From an uncultured Lachnospiraceae bacterium (GTDB lineage: Bacteria; Bacillota; Clostridia; Lachnospirales; Lachnospiraceae), in contig CAJTPO010000024.1 of the NCBI GenBank assembly GCA_910578115.1, forward strand, positions 1 to 64,000: a stretch of 64,000 nt of DNA. The letters are read 5' to 3'. Both the position numbers and the translations under genes were made by a program. Under the pieces are notes generated by a model. It was not told the origin of the DNA, ran no database searches, and saw only the letters and a program-made list of their open reading frames with translations. Positions 15,506 to 24,895 of the stretch are shown piece by piece; position 1 is the first letter of the stretch, and each line of letters begins with the position of its first letter.

Positions 15506-17422
15506 TTACATGATGCTTAACAGCAGATCTCCTGCCTTCACCTTCTCGTCTCCCGTGATCTCCACCTGTTCAAAGTCATCCGAATTCGTTACCAGTACAG
15601 GCGTCACCAGACTATAGCCGGCCTCGCTGATCAGTTTCCGGTCAAACTCAAGAAGCTTCTGCCCCTGCTTTACCGTTTCACCGGTTTCCACAAACGCCTT
15701 AAATCCTTTTCCGTCCAGCTGCACCGTGTCCATGCCCACATGCATCAGAAGTTCCAGCCCTGTCTGTGTTGTGAGGCCGATCGCATGGCCTGTCGGGAAC
15801 AAAGCGGAAACCGTCCCGTCCGCCGGTGCATACAGCACGCCCTCTTCCGGTTCAACAGCCGCGCCCTGTCCCAGGACTCCCGAGGCAAAAGCCTCGTCCT
15901 TCACTTCCGACAGTTTTAATACTTTTCCTTTCAGCGGACTGGCAAGCGCAATCTTCCCGTCCTTCCCTTTCACCGCTGCAACGCCTGTCGCTGGCACTTT
16001 CGCCGTCTCCGCCGTTTCTTTCCTGTCTTTATAGAACAACATCGTAAGAAGAAAGCCTGCCGCCATGGAGATGCCGATCCCCGCAAAGGCAACAATGATA
16101 TTTCCCATGGTTCCGTCCGGATTCATCATATTAGGCAGCTCGAAGATTCCCATACCGCCCAGAATAAACTTCCGGAAATTAAAGTGTCCGTAGAATGCAC
16201 CGCCGATTCCGCCCGCAATACAGCTGATGATAAACGGCTTCTTGAGCGGCAGCAAAATACCGTAAATAGCAGGCTCCGTTACACCGAAAATACCGGAGAT
16301 AAAGTTGGGGATCGCCATTTCCCGCAGCTTCTTATCCTTCGTCTTAAAGAAAATAGCCAATACGACTGCGGAGGTTGCAAAAGTACAGGCAAAGAAAGGC
16401 ATCATCACATTGTCATAGCCAAGCGTCATCACATTGTTGATGTAGACGGGGATAAATCCCCAGTGCATTCCGAAAATGACGAGAATCTGCCAGGTCAGTC
16501 CTACAACCGCACCCGCAAGCAGGGGACTGAAACCGCGGATTGCCAGCGTAAACTCCGAAATCAGCGTAGAACCAAACGTTGCGACCGGCCCCAGGAAAAT
16601 CACGGATACAGGCAGCGTCACCAGCAGTGTCAGCATCGGTACAAAGAAAAACTTCACCAGATCCGGAATCAGTTTATTAAAGAACTTCTCGCATTTGGAC
16701 GCAAACCATACCGCCAGAATGACCGGAATGACCGTTCCCGTATAATCCACGGAAATTACGGGGATTCCGAAAAAGTTAATATATACCGGAGAAGCAAACA
16801 TGGTGCCTTCCAATAAACTGTACATGGGTTCCATGCCTGCCGACAAAGTTCCCGACTGGATCCCCGGATAACACATGGCCGCGCCGATGGCAAGACCAAG
16901 CATTGGCTTTAAGCCAAATTTCTTTGCCGCCGTATAACCAAGGAACAGGGGCAGAAAGGTAAACAATGCATCGCCTGCAGCATTGATGATCAGATATCCG
17001 CCGCACTCGGCGCTGTAAAGCCCAAGGGCCACAAGCAGCGTATTCAGCCCTTTCAGCATACCGCAGGCAGCCATGATGCCAAGAATAGGCTGAAAAATGC
17101 CGGACACCACGTCGATGGCCCTGTCAAGCAGTCTTCCCTTCTTCTCCTTCTCTCCCTGCCCGCCGTCTTCCTTTAAGTCGATCAGCTCCATCACATCCTC
17201 AAACACTTCCGGCACATGATTGCCGATGACCACCTGGTATTGTCCGCCGCTCTTCATCACGGTGACAACGCCTTCCATGGCTTTGAGCACATCGTCCTTC
17301 GCCTTTCCCTCATCCTTTAAGGTAAACCGCAGACGCGTGATACAATGTACCAGCCCCGAAATATTTTCTTTCCCGCCGACATTTTTTACGATCTCTTTTG
17401 CCAGCTCATGGTATTTTCCCAT
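15506..17422 (-). CDS. Beta-glucoside PTS permease EIIBCA
   Basis: 638-residue PTS permease in domain order IIB-IIC-IIA. IIB carries the phospho-cysteine Cys27 (LVHCITRLRF). IIC (about 105-460) has the membrane segments and the GIFGVTEPAIYG motif. IIA carries the phospho-histidine His561 in LLMHVGMDTVQL. It imports and phosphorylates a beta-glucoside that the downstream GH1 enzyme cleaves. A strong AGGAGG precedes the ATG. The 5' leader contains a 35-bp palindrome just after a recognisable promoter, and the RpiR-type regulator gene lies upstream. Confidence 0.93.
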   Translation of the reverse strand: MGKYHELAKEIVKNVGGKENISGLVHCITRLRFTLKDEGKAKDDVLKAMEGVVTVMKSGGQYQVVIGNHVPEVFEDVMELIDLKEDGGQGEKEKKGRLLDRAIDVVSGIFQPILGIMAACGMLKGLNTLLVALGLYSAECGGYLIINAAGDALFTFLPLFLGYTAAKKFGLKPMLGLAIGAAMCYPGIQSGTLSAGMEPMYSLLEGTMFASPVYINFFGIPVISVDYTGTVIPVILAVWFASKCEKFFNKLIPDLVKFFFVPMLTLLVTLPVSVIFLGPVATFGSTLISEFTLAIRGFSPLLAGAVVGLTWQILVIFGMHWGFIPVYINNVMTLGYDNVMMPFFACTFATSAVVLAIFFKTKDKKLREMAIPNFISGIFGVTEPAIYGILLPLKKPFIISCIAGGIGGAFYGHFNFRKFILGGMGIFELPNMMNPDGTMGNIIVAFAGIGISMAAGFLLTMLFYKDRKETAETAKVPATGVAAVKGKDGKIALASPLKGKVLKLSEVKDEAFASGVLGQGAAVEPEEGVLYAPADGTVSALFPTGHAIGLTTQTGLELLMHVGMDTVQLDGKGFKAFVETGETVKQGQKLLEFDRKLISEAGYSLVTPVLVTNSDDFEQVEITGDEKVKAGDLLLSIM

Positions 17423-17459
17423 TACCGTTCCCTCCTGTTCTTATTTTCCGTTTGTTTTT

Positions 17460-17494
17460 TATAGTAAACGACATTAGAAATTTCGTTTACTATA
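17460..17494. repeat. 35-bp palindrome, copy A
   Basis: The outer arms TATAGTAAACGA and TCGTTTACTATA enclose an 11-nt centre. Its reverse complement matches 41914-41948 at 33 of 35 positions, and a diverged copy is at 43915-43949. Here it falls just after the PTS promoter, a classic repressor position. The other copies are not upstream of genes, which favours a dispersed element. Confidence 0.75.
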
Positions 17495-17506
17495 GTTGTT
17501 AAGCTG

Positions 17507-17535
17507 AATATAGCACGGGACTCTTTTTCCGGCAA
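17507..17535 (-). promoter_or_regulatory. Promoter of the beta-glucoside PTS operon
   Basis: On the minus strand -35 TTGCCG (17535-17530) and -10 TATATT (17512-17507) are spaced 17 bp. The expected transcript start near 17500 puts palindrome copy A in the first 40 nt of the mRNA, ahead of AGGAGG and the PTS start. Confidence 0.6.
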
Positions 17536-17573
17536 TAAAAGAACGCCGGATAGTTTCATCGTTTCAGAATTGG

Positions 17574-17608
17574 CAAAAAAAGGACCTTCGTTTCTGTAAC
17601 AAAGGTCC
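17574..17608 (-). terminator. Intrinsic terminator of the rpiR-type gene
   Basis: On the minus strand GGACCTT, a 13-nt loop and AAGGTCC are followed by seven T residues. It lies 24 bp beyond the regulator stop and separates it from the PTS promoter. Confidence 0.85.
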
Positions 17609-17631
17609 AAAGGTCTGTCCGTTTTAACATC

Positions 17632-18495
17632 TCAAACGTCTTCTTCTGTCTTATCCAGCAGCAGATCCCCATGCGCCAGCATTTCCAGAGAGGATTTTGC
17701 ATGCTCTTCATATCGTCCCGCAAGAAGCAGGGCAAAGAAAATATCCAGTACATAATTGACCGCGGAAAAGGACGTGATCACATCCAGACTGAGAAGCGAA
17801 TCCCGGTTGGGAATCTCCACGATCTCATGACACCATCTGCGTATCACCTGATCATGCGGTCCCATCAGTCCTACCACATAATTGTTGGTCGCTTCCCGAA
17901 GATATTTCGCCATCTGGATTACGGTCCGGTTCGCTCCCGTAAAGCTGATCAGGAAGGCAATGGTTTTCTTATGCTTCCTCGCCGCCAGATAATGGGCGTT
18001 AATGCTTTCATAGGCCGAACATTCCAGCCCCAGCGTGGCGAACTTAAACACTGCCGCCTGCGCCACTATGTAGCTGATACCCGTACCGTAGATGTCGATA
18101 CACTCCGCCCTCTGTATCACATTGTTGATCCGGTTCATCACATTTTTGTCAAAAGCAAGCCGGGTGTTGGTCACCGCCTTGTCATACAGGATCGGAAGCG
18201 TACGGATAATATCCGCATAAGCGCTTTGATCCGTGATGGGTTCTCCCTCCAGCATCCGGGAAAGCCGGTTCTTCTGATGGATCTCCTCCACCAGTCTGAG
18301 CCGGAACTCCTGATAACCGGCAAGGCCCAGCTTCTGGCTCAAACGAACCACCGTAGCCTTGCTGGTAAAAGAAGCGTTTGCCAGTTCCCCGCTTGACATT
18401 TCCGGAATCCTGTCCAGATGTTCCAGAATATATCCGGCAACTTCTTTTTCATGATTTGTAAAATGAGCCTGCTCCTTTAACTTCTCCAGGATCAT
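17632..18495 (-). CDS. RpiR-family transcriptional regulator
   Basis: 287-residue regulator. The N-terminal helix-turn-helix (about 1-77) contains SSGELANASFTSKATVVRLSQKLG. The C-terminal SIS phosphosugar-binding domain (about 105-265) contains CIDIYGTGIS and FLISFTGANRTVIQMA. RpiR proteins sense sugar phosphates. Lying next to and in line with the PTS/GH1 genes, it probably controls beta-glucoside use. It is transcribed separately, since a strong terminator follows. AAAGGAG precedes the ATG. Confidence 0.88.
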   Translation of the reverse strand: MILEKLKEQAHFTNHEKEVAGYILEHLDRIPEMSSGELANASFTSKATVVRLSQKLGLAGYQEFRLRLVEEIHQKNRLSRMLEGEPITDQSAYADIIRTLPILYDKAVTNTRLAFDKNVMNRINNVIQRAECIDIYGTGISYIVAQAAVFKFATLGLECSAYESINAHYLAARKHKKTIAFLISFTGANRTVIQMAKYLREATNNYVVGLMGPHDQVIRRWCHEIVEIPNRDSLLSLDVITSFSAVNYVLDIFFALLLAGRYEEHAKSSLEMLAHGDLLLDKTEEDV

Positions 18496-18567
18496 AAGAT
18501 TTATACTCCTTTGCTATACCGTTATGCCGGGCAGCGGATTTATCCGACGCGCCGCATAAGCCTGGGA

Positions 18568-20145
18568 TTACAGCAGCGGAGCCGCCACCTTCATCAGGCT
18601 TCCCAACAGTTTCATCGTCCACTTTTCGTGCCGCACCGTCTCCTTCGTCACCTGCCTGCATTTCGCCAGCGTGGCCTGAAAATCCGCCTCGATCTGCGGG
18701 ATACAGTCCGTCCCGTACATATAAGTGGCGCACTCAAAATGATGATAGAGACTGCGGTAATCCAGATTGATGGTACCCACCACCGCTTCCCTGTCGTCGC
18801 TGACAAACACCTTCGCATGGACGAATCCCGGCGTATACTCGAAGATCTTCACGCCCGACTCAAGCAGAGACGCATAGTGGGTCTTGGCCAGCGCATAGGG
18901 AATCCGCTTATCGGGAATCCCCGGCAAAAGCACCGCCACCTCCACGCCTCTCTCTGCCGCGAACTTAAGCGCCGTCTCCATCTCCCCGTCCAGAATCAGA
19001 TAAGGCGTCATGATATGCACATACTTAAGCGCCCGGTTCAGCATATCCATATATACCCGCTCCCCCACCTGATCCTCGTCCAGCGGCCGGTCGCCGTAGG
19101 GAATCACATACCCTTTGGCATCCCGTACCTCCAATGTGGGATAGGCCAGAAACGTATCGAACTCCACCTTTCCGCCGTCCATCCCCCACATCTGCAGAAA
19201 CATCAGGGTAAAGCTCTTCACCGCCTCCCCTTTAATCATAACGGCCGTGTCCTTCCAGTGTCCGAATTTCATCTTCTGGTTGATGTATTCGTCCGAGAGA
19301 TTGACGCCGCCGTTAAAAGCCGTCTGCCCGTCGATCACCAGGATCTTCCTGTGATCCCGGTAATTATAGTGGGTGGAGACAAAAGGCGATGCCGGCGCAA
19401 AAATCTTGCACTTGATGCCCAGTCTCCGCAGACGCTTCGGATAATCATGCGGCAGAAGCGCAAACTCGCAGGTGCCGTCATACATGACACGCACATCCAC
19501 GCCCGCCGCCGCCTTTCTCGCCAGAATCTCCAGCACCCTGCCCCACATGATTCCCTCGCTGACGATAAAATATTCCATGAAAATAAAATGCTGCGCCGCC
19601 TCCAGCTGCTTAAGCATCTCTTCAAACTTTTCCTCGCCCAGCGGGAAATAAGTGACCGCCGTCTTATCATACACCGGATGACAGCCGCTCCGCCCCATAT
19701 AATGCGCCAGCGCCGCCGCTCCGCCGTTCTCCTCTGCCAGACGCTCCATCACACGCTCATCCTGCCGGATGCCTGTTCTCGTATCCGAGACCATCTTATT
19801 GGCCCACTCCTTCAGGACACGATGCCCCAGATCGCTTTGCGTATACAAGAACAGCAGCACGCCGAAAACCGGCAGAATCAGGATCACGATCAGCCATGTG
19901 ATCTTGGCCGTGGGATTGATCCGGTTGTTCAGCAGATAGACCACGATCACGGAAGTCAACACCACCGTGCCGCCGAAAATATGGGGAATCATCGCCTGAA
20001 ACCACTGAAAAATACTGAACAGGATCAAAACCTGTGCCACAAGCATCAGTAAGATCAGCCCGAAACGGCTGAACACCGCGTGAATAATTCCGCTTTGTCC
20101 CTTTTTCAACAGGGTCAGTCCTTTGTTCTTATAATCAATCGACAT
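18568..20145 (-). CDS. Cardiolipin synthase
   Basis: 525 residues from ATG 20145, which has AAGGAG ahead; a longer frame upstream lacks a ribosome site. Two N-terminal membrane helices precede two phospholipase-D domains. The HKD motifs are HRKILVIDG (His265) and HAKVFVSDD (His443), and the first is followed by GGVNLSDEYI. The enzyme condenses two phosphatidylglycerol molecules to cardiolipin at the membrane. Length and layout fit bacterial ClsA. It is 68 bp downstream of the GH13 gene, in the same direction but functionally unrelated. Confidence 0.92.
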   Translation of the reverse strand: MSIDYKNKGLTLLKKGQSGIIHAVFSRFGLILLMLVAQVLILFSIFQWFQAMIPHIFGGTVVLTSVIVVYLLNNRINPTAKITWLIVILILPVFGVLLFLYTQSDLGHRVLKEWANKMVSDTRTGIRQDERVMERLAEENGGAAALAHYMGRSGCHPVYDKTAVTYFPLGEEKFEEMLKQLEAAQHFIFMEYFIVSEGIMWGRVLEILARKAAAGVDVRVMYDGTCEFALLPHDYPKRLRRLGIKCKIFAPASPFVSTHYNYRDHRKILVIDGQTAFNGGVNLSDEYINQKMKFGHWKDTAVMIKGEAVKSFTLMFLQMWGMDGGKVEFDTFLAYPTLEVRDAKGYVIPYGDRPLDEDQVGERVYMDMLNRALKYVHIMTPYLILDGEMETALKFAAERGVEVAVLLPGIPDKRIPYALAKTHYASLLESGVKIFEYTPGFVHAKVFVSDDREAVVGTINLDYRSLYHHFECATYMYGTDCIPQIEADFQATLAKCRQVTKETVRHEKWTMKLLGSLMKVAAPLL

Positions 20146-20213
20146 GTTACTCCTTCTTTCGTATCTTTTCCCGCCATGATGACATCTGTCCTGCGCTTCT
20201 GCACCTGCTGCTC

Positions 20214-22109
20214 TCAAACCCGGAGCAGGATACGCGCCTCGTATCCCTGCAATGTCCTCACCGTTCTTTCTTCCGCCCGTACCGTATCATACACCAGCTT
20301 CCATTTTCCTTGCAGAGAAAAAGCCCGGCAGGGCTTCCCGCCCAGATTACAGTCCACCACATAGACCCTCTCCCCCAGCTTTCTGGCATACACGAAGCGG
20401 TCTTTACGCCTGTCAAGCACCCGGAACGCTCCGTAGACGAAGGCCTTCTCTTCCCACCGCAGCCGCAGCAGCTTCCTGTAGGCCGAAAGCACCTCCTCCT
20501 TCGGTTCCTGCCGCAGTCCCGCGTGACAGGCCGGCAGCTTCTCATTCCAGGGCAGCATCACCCGGGCGTGTTCCCTGGTTCCCGCCAGAATCGTGGCAAA
20601 TACCTTCTCCTCCGGCTCCTTTTTAACATGTTCGGCATAATATCCCCGGGCCTCCACATCCGTGATCTGCTCCATGGACGTAAAGCCATAGTTGGCCAGC
20701 CCCATCTCGTCCCCCTGGTAGATAAAAGGCGTCCCCTTAAGCGTAAACTGCATCACCGCCAGCAGCCTGGCAAGCGCCGTGTGCCGGGAAGCGTCCCGCG
20801 TGATCTTACTGATCATACGCGGATTGTCATGGTTGTTATAAAAAAGGGACATCCAGCAGTTGCTGCCGTAATGCTCCATCCAGTCGATCATATAGTCCCT
20901 GAAATAATTCAGATCATAGGCATAGTCTTCCATCCGCACATGTCCCGGCGTCTCCAGATGATCGAAGGAAAACACCATATCCAGCTCCCGGCGTTCTTCT
21001 CCCGTCACCAGCTGACACATCTTCATGCCCAGCCCCGGCGTCTCACCCACCGAAAATGCCCCGTGCGGTGCAAAGGCCTTCTCCTGCAGCTCCCGCAGAT
21101 ACTGATGCAGCTTCGGCCCGTAATAATAATGCTCGATCCCTGTATACCCCATCAAAGCCCCGATGGTCTCATTGCCCTCTGGCAGCCCTTCCTTTTTCGA
21201 GATATAATTGATCACATCCATGCGGAAGCCGTCCACGCCCCGGTCCAGCCATCGATTGACCATTGCAGTCACTTCCTCCCGCACCCGCGGATTGTCCCAG
21301 TTTAAGTCCATCTGTTTTCCGGAAAAAAGGTGCAGCGCCCAGCTGTCACACGCCTCCTCATACTTCCAGGCCGGCCCGGAGAAAAAGGAAGTCCAGTTGT
21401 TGGGCGGCGTATGGCTGCCATCATCCTGCCGGAAGAAATAAAAGTCTCGATATGGCGAACCCGGCTTTTTCGCCTCCTGATACCATCTGTGCTCATCGGA
21501 AGTGTGGTTCACCACCAGATCCATGATCAGCCGCATTCCCCGCCTGTGCACCTCCGCAAGAAGCCGCTCGAAATCCTCCATCGTGCCAAATTCTTCCATG
21601 ATCCTGTCATAGTCTCTGATATCATAACCGTTGTCGTCATTGGGCGAATCGTAGATCGGCGAAAGCCACAGCGCATCCACGCCCAGCTCCTGCAGGTAAT
21701 CCAGCCGGCTGATGATGCCCTGCAGATCGCCGATGCCGTCCCCGTTGCTGTCACAGAAACTGCGCGGATAGATCTGATAAAATACCGCCTCTTTCCACCA
21801 TTTGGGCGTAATCTTCCCCGCAGGAACCGCCGGTTCGTCCTTCTCACCCTCCACCAGCTCCAGCAGCGCATCGAAAAAGTCCAGCCCGAACCGCCCGCCG
21901 GTCAGCTTTCTCCCCAACCCGTTACTGCACGCCAAATTCGCCAGCGTGCGCAGCTTCAGATTCGCCACCGCCCGATTGGTAATGAGCCGCTCCGGCAGTC
22001 CCAGCTGCAAAAGCACTCTCGCCAGCGCGTCATGCCCCACCGGATTATCATACAATTCCCCGATCGTGCTGTCATAAGTCAGCCAGTATTCTTTCTTCTT
22101 TGCCTCCAT
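20214..22109 (-). CDS. GH13 alpha-glucosidase with extra N-terminal domain
   Basis: 631 residues. Residues about 105-600 are a GH13 alpha-glucosidase (oligo-1,6-glucosidase type). They begin WWKEAVFYQIYPRSF and include DLVVNHTS. The nucleophile is Asp298 (GFRMDVIN), the acid/base is Glu356 (FSVGETPG) and the third acid is in NNHDNPR. It should act on short isomalto- or malto-oligosaccharides in the cytoplasm. The first about 100 residues are a separate helical region (TIGELYDNPVGHDALARVLL and on) not part of the classic barrel. The MFS sugar symporter gene lies 57 bp upstream and probably supplies its substrate. Confidence 0.88.
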   Translation of the reverse strand: MEAKKKEYWLTYDSTIGELYDNPVGHDALARVLLQLGLPERLITNRAVANLKLRTLANLACSNGLGRKLTGGRFGLDFFDALLELVEGEKDEPAVPAGKITPKWWKEAVFYQIYPRSFCDSNGDGIGDLQGIISRLDYLQELGVDALWLSPIYDSPNDDNGYDIRDYDRIMEEFGTMEDFERLLAEVHRRGMRLIMDLVVNHTSDEHRWYQEAKKPGSPYRDFYFFRQDDGSHTPPNNWTSFFSGPAWKYEEACDSWALHLFSGKQMDLNWDNPRVREEVTAMVNRWLDRGVDGFRMDVINYISKKEGLPEGNETIGALMGYTGIEHYYYGPKLHQYLRELQEKAFAPHGAFSVGETPGLGMKMCQLVTGEERRELDMVFSFDHLETPGHVRMEDYAYDLNYFRDYMIDWMEHYGSNCWMSLFYNNHDNPRMISKITRDASRHTALARLLAVMQFTLKGTPFIYQGDEMGLANYGFTSMEQITDVEARGYYAEHVKKEPEEKVFATILAGTREHARVMLPWNEKLPACHAGLRQEPKEEVLSAYRKLLRLRWEEKAFVYGAFRVLDRRKDRFVYARKLGERVYVVDCNLGGKPCRAFSLQGKWKLVYDTVRAEERTVRTLQGYEARILLRV

Positions 22110-22165
22110 ATCGCAACCACTTCCTTCCCGTATTTGTCACTGTATACAAAAATCTGCGAACCGCT

Positions 22166-23662
22166 TCAAACCTTCCCCAGCTCCCTGCAGATCCGGTCGT
22201 ACTCTTCTTCATCCAGTTTGTATTTCTTCTTATATAAATAGTAGGAAAGCAGCATCAATACACAGGGCGCCACCGTCATCGTGACCAGCAGCCCGGTACT
22301 CTGCCCGGCCTGCACGCCGCCGTACTTTCCGCCCGTAGTTCCGAAAATAATACCCGATATCTGTGCCAGCTTCTGTTCCTCCGTGATCAGTCCCTGGGCG
22401 CACTGCTGTTCCAGGTCGGAGATCTGATTGGTATAGCCGGTCACGCCGAAGAGAAGATACGAAGCGGAGGTGAGCGCCACGATCAGCGCAGAACTCATTT
22501 TCGTAATAAAAGGCCGCAGCGAGGTGATGATCCCTTCATCCCTGGTGCCAAACCGGTATTCATTGTACTCCACCGTATTCATAATGGAGATCATCATGAT
22601 CAGATAGAAACAGTACTGCCCGAAATTCGAGAGCATGAAACCCACCGTGAGCAGCCCGAATTTCCCCATACCGTTACCCGGAACCGGCAGGGATACAAGC
22701 ATCAGCCCATAGCCGAACACCGCCAGCGCCGCCATGATCCCCAGCAGCTTTTTCCTGTGCAGCCGTCTGGAAATGGCCGGATAGAAAATCATCAAAAATG
22801 CCGTGGCCGACATCCCCACCATCGTAAACAGCGAGTACAAGCCCCCGTCGTAGCCAAACGTGAAATAAATATACGTAGAACCGATGCCGCCGTTCACCAG
22901 CCCATTTCCCACCTGTTGGATCAGGAAAATGACCGCGATCCACACCAGCTGGTCATTGCGGGCAATGGTCCTGAAAACCGCCTTTAAGGAAAACCGCTCC
23001 CTCGTCCGCTCCTCCGGCACCACCGCCCGGTTCTCCTGCACCCCGAACAGCGTAAACAGGATAAAAAGCGGCGAAAGAACGGCGATCACCATTGCGATCC
23101 TCCCATAAGCCACGGCCGTGCTGCCGCCGATGGCCGTCTGGCCCGTACTGAGCACGGGAATCAGAATGGAAGCCAGCACGCCCCCGATCCCCGCAAAAAG
23201 AGTCGCCCTGGACGTAAACCGGTTCCTGGCATCGGCGTCCGACCCCAGCGCCGGGATCATCCCCCAATAGGCAATATCACTCATCGTATACGTAATGCTG
23301 AAAGCAAAATACAACAGCGCAAAAAACCACACAAAAGCCCATCCCTGCAGCTGCACATTAAACAGCAGGCAGATCACCACCGAAGTAGACAGTCCCCCGG
23401 CCAGCAGCCAGGGTTTGAACTTCCCGTACTTCGAACGGGTCCGCTCGATAATATTCCCCATCACCGGGTCGTTTAAGGCGTCAAATACCCGGGCCGCGAT
23501 CATAATCCCCGTGACAGCCGCCACCTGCGCTCCGCTTAACGTATGCGTGAACAGCACAAAAGTCAGCAGATAGCTGTTGATCATGCTGTAGACCATATCC
23601 CTTCCCACTGTCCCCAGCGGAAAATACAGCAGATTCTTTCTGGTTCTCTCTTTCTTCTCCAT
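22166..23662 (-). CDS. GPH-family sugar:cation symporter (MFS)
   Basis: 498 residues from ATG 23662; a longer frame upstream is basic and non-hydrophobic, so probably untranslated. About 12 membrane helices. Family features are GTVGRDMVYSMINSYLL near the start, DALNDPVMGNIIERTRSKYG (the conserved D-P-G-R loop) and YWGMIPALGSD. The glycoside-pentoside-hexuronide group imports oligosaccharides or glycosides with Na+ or H+. It is upstream of the GH13 glucosidase in the same direction, so an alpha-glucoside is the likely cargo. Confidence 0.88.
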   Translation of the reverse strand: MEKKERTRKNLLYFPLGTVGRDMVYSMINSYLLTFVLFTHTLSGAQVAAVTGIMIAARVFDALNDPVMGNIIERTRSKYGKFKPWLLAGGLSTSVVICLLFNVQLQGWAFVWFFALLYFAFSITYTMSDIAYWGMIPALGSDADARNRFTSRATLFAGIGGVLASILIPVLSTGQTAIGGSTAVAYGRIAMVIAVLSPLFILFTLFGVQENRAVVPEERTRERFSLKAVFRTIARNDQLVWIAVIFLIQQVGNGLVNGGIGSTYIYFTFGYDGGLYSLFTMVGMSATAFLMIFYPAISRRLHRKKLLGIMAALAVFGYGLMLVSLPVPGNGMGKFGLLTVGFMLSNFGQYCFYLIMMISIMNTVEYNEYRFGTRDEGIITSLRPFITKMSSALIVALTSASYLLFGVTGYTNQISDLEQQCAQGLITEEQKLAQISGIIFGTTGGKYGGVQAGQSTGLLVTMTVAPCVLMLLSYYLYKKKYKLDEEEYDRICRELGKV

Positions 23663-23814
23663 CTTTACCCCATTTCCGGCCAAACGGCTCTTTCTACTGC
23701 TCCTTCTGTTTCTCACTCCAACCCCACGATTCCACTCTGCAAATCCGGTACTCCTCACACTATAACACACTTGCACCCCCATGTCAGCCTTTGACACAAA
23801 TACCCCGGAAAATA

Positions 23815-23851
23815 AAAGACGAACAAAAGACGGAGAAGCTATTCTTCCCCG
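23815..23851 (-). terminator. Intrinsic terminator after the ECF S-component gene
   Basis: On the minus strand CGGGGAAG, a 5-nt loop and CTTCTCCG (one wobble pair) are followed by TCTTTTGTTCGTCTTTTATT. It ends the cobalamin-riboswitch transcription unit 25 bp after the stop. Confidence 0.75.
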
Positions 23852-23875
23852 CCCTTTTTCTCATCTGCCTATTCT

Positions 23876-24409
23876 TCACGATATCTCCGCATGGCCTTCC
23901 GCAAACCGAAGCAGCGTTATGACCGGCACGATCAGCATACCGCACATGAAATTACTCACGCCATGGATCAGATCCCAGGGCAGCCCCGCCACGATCCACG
24001 CGATCATTCCCCGAAAACTCAGCCCGAACAAAACTGCCTGCGCCGGGGCATACAGCGTACCGAACAGAAATCCATGCGCCGCACAGACCGTCATATAGAC
24101 AAACGGCTGCACTTTCTTCGGCATATGCCGCGGCAGAAGCATGACCGCACCCCACAGGACTGTCCAAACATACAGATAGGGTACCCACCATGTGGCAAAT
24201 CCGCTGAAAATACCGTTTAAGATCACATAAATGTAAATCGGGTACAACGCCTTTTTTCGGTATACCACCGTGAAGGCCACCACAAAGGTGCCAAGAAGAT
24301 GCACATTCGGAAGCACCTCCATCAGCATCTTGGAAGCGTACATCACCGCACCCAGCATGGCGAATACCGCAATCTCCCGGGTCGTAAGCCGCATGCCGCT
24401 TCTGCGCAT
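23876..24409 (-). CDS. ECF transporter S component, probably for cobalamin or a precursor
   Basis: 177 residues from ATG 24409, overlapping the DUF4430 operon junction with GGTGGAG ahead; the longer frame runs into the preceding gene. About five to six membrane helices with ECF S-component character: LTTREIAVFAMLGAVMYASK at the start and GLPWDLIHGVSNFMCGM near the end. S components bind the vitamin and share a common energising module (EcfA1A2T), which is not in this window. The ligand is inferred from the upstream cobalamin riboswitch and the DUF4430 lipoprotein immediately ahead. Confidence 0.8.
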   Translation of the reverse strand: MRRSGMRLTTREIAVFAMLGAVMYASKMLMEVLPNVHLLGTFVVAFTVVYRKKALYPIYIYVILNGIFSGFATWWVPYLYVWTVLWGAVMLLPRHMPKKVQPFVYMTVCAAHGFLFGTLYAPAQAVLFGLSFRGMIAWIVAGLPWDLIHGVSNFMCGMLIVPVITLLRFAEGHAEIS

Positions 24410-24410
24410 C

Positions 24411-24875
24411 TTACTCCACCTTGAGGGCATAGCTGTCTCCCTCTGTAATCTGCGTAACGTCAACCCCCGAAGTCGCATATTCGCCATTGACATAGAAAGC
24501 CCAGTATACACCGTCCGTGTCATAATCAGCGGTAATACCGTTCACTGTCTTCACAAAAAGGCCATACTCTCCTTCTTCACCGTCGATCAGGTTAAGCTCC
24601 TGCAGCGCCTCGCCCACCATCTCCTTGTCCGTGTGGATCTCAAACTGGGTCTCATTGCCGTCCTTGTCCGTCACGGTAAGGGCAAATTCTTTGCTGCCCT
24701 CTCCCAGCTCGCCGCCTTCCCGCTGCACCTCTGCACCGGCCTGTGCTCCCGCATCTCCGGAAGCTGCTCCACTGTCTTTACTGCCATTACAACCAACTGT
24801 ACTAAGTGCCATAGCCACAATAAGCACCATACAAAGGATGAATGACGATACTTTTTTGCCTTGATTCATCTGCAT
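24411..24875 (-). CDS. DUF4430 lipoprotein, putative extracellular cobalamin-binding partner
   Basis: 154-residue lipoprotein: signal peptide and lipobox STVGC (Cys29), an acidic/Gly-rich linker, then a DUF4430 domain (about 65-154). The domain shows the hallmark region GLFVKTVNGITADY, YWAFYVNG and GDSYALKVE. DUF4430 resembles the small C-terminal domain of transcobalamin and intrinsic factor. Riboswitch control and tight coupling (no gap) to the ECF S component support a role in capturing corrinoid outside the cell. AAAGGAG precedes the ATG. Confidence 0.82.
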   Translation of the reverse strand: MQMNQGKKVSSFILCMVLIVAMALSTVGCNGSKDSGAASGDAGAQAGAEVQREGGELGEGSKEFALTVTDKDGNETQFEIHTDKEMVGEALQELNLIDGEEGEYGLFVKTVNGITADYDTDGVYWAFYVNGEYATSGVDVTQITEGDSYALKVE

Positions 24876-24895
24876 GTTCTTTGTCTCCTTTGTTT

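Noticed and set aside
23663..23797. N-terminal extension of the GPH symporter
   Set aside because: The upstream residues are basic and unlike the family; ATG 23662 gives the expected start.
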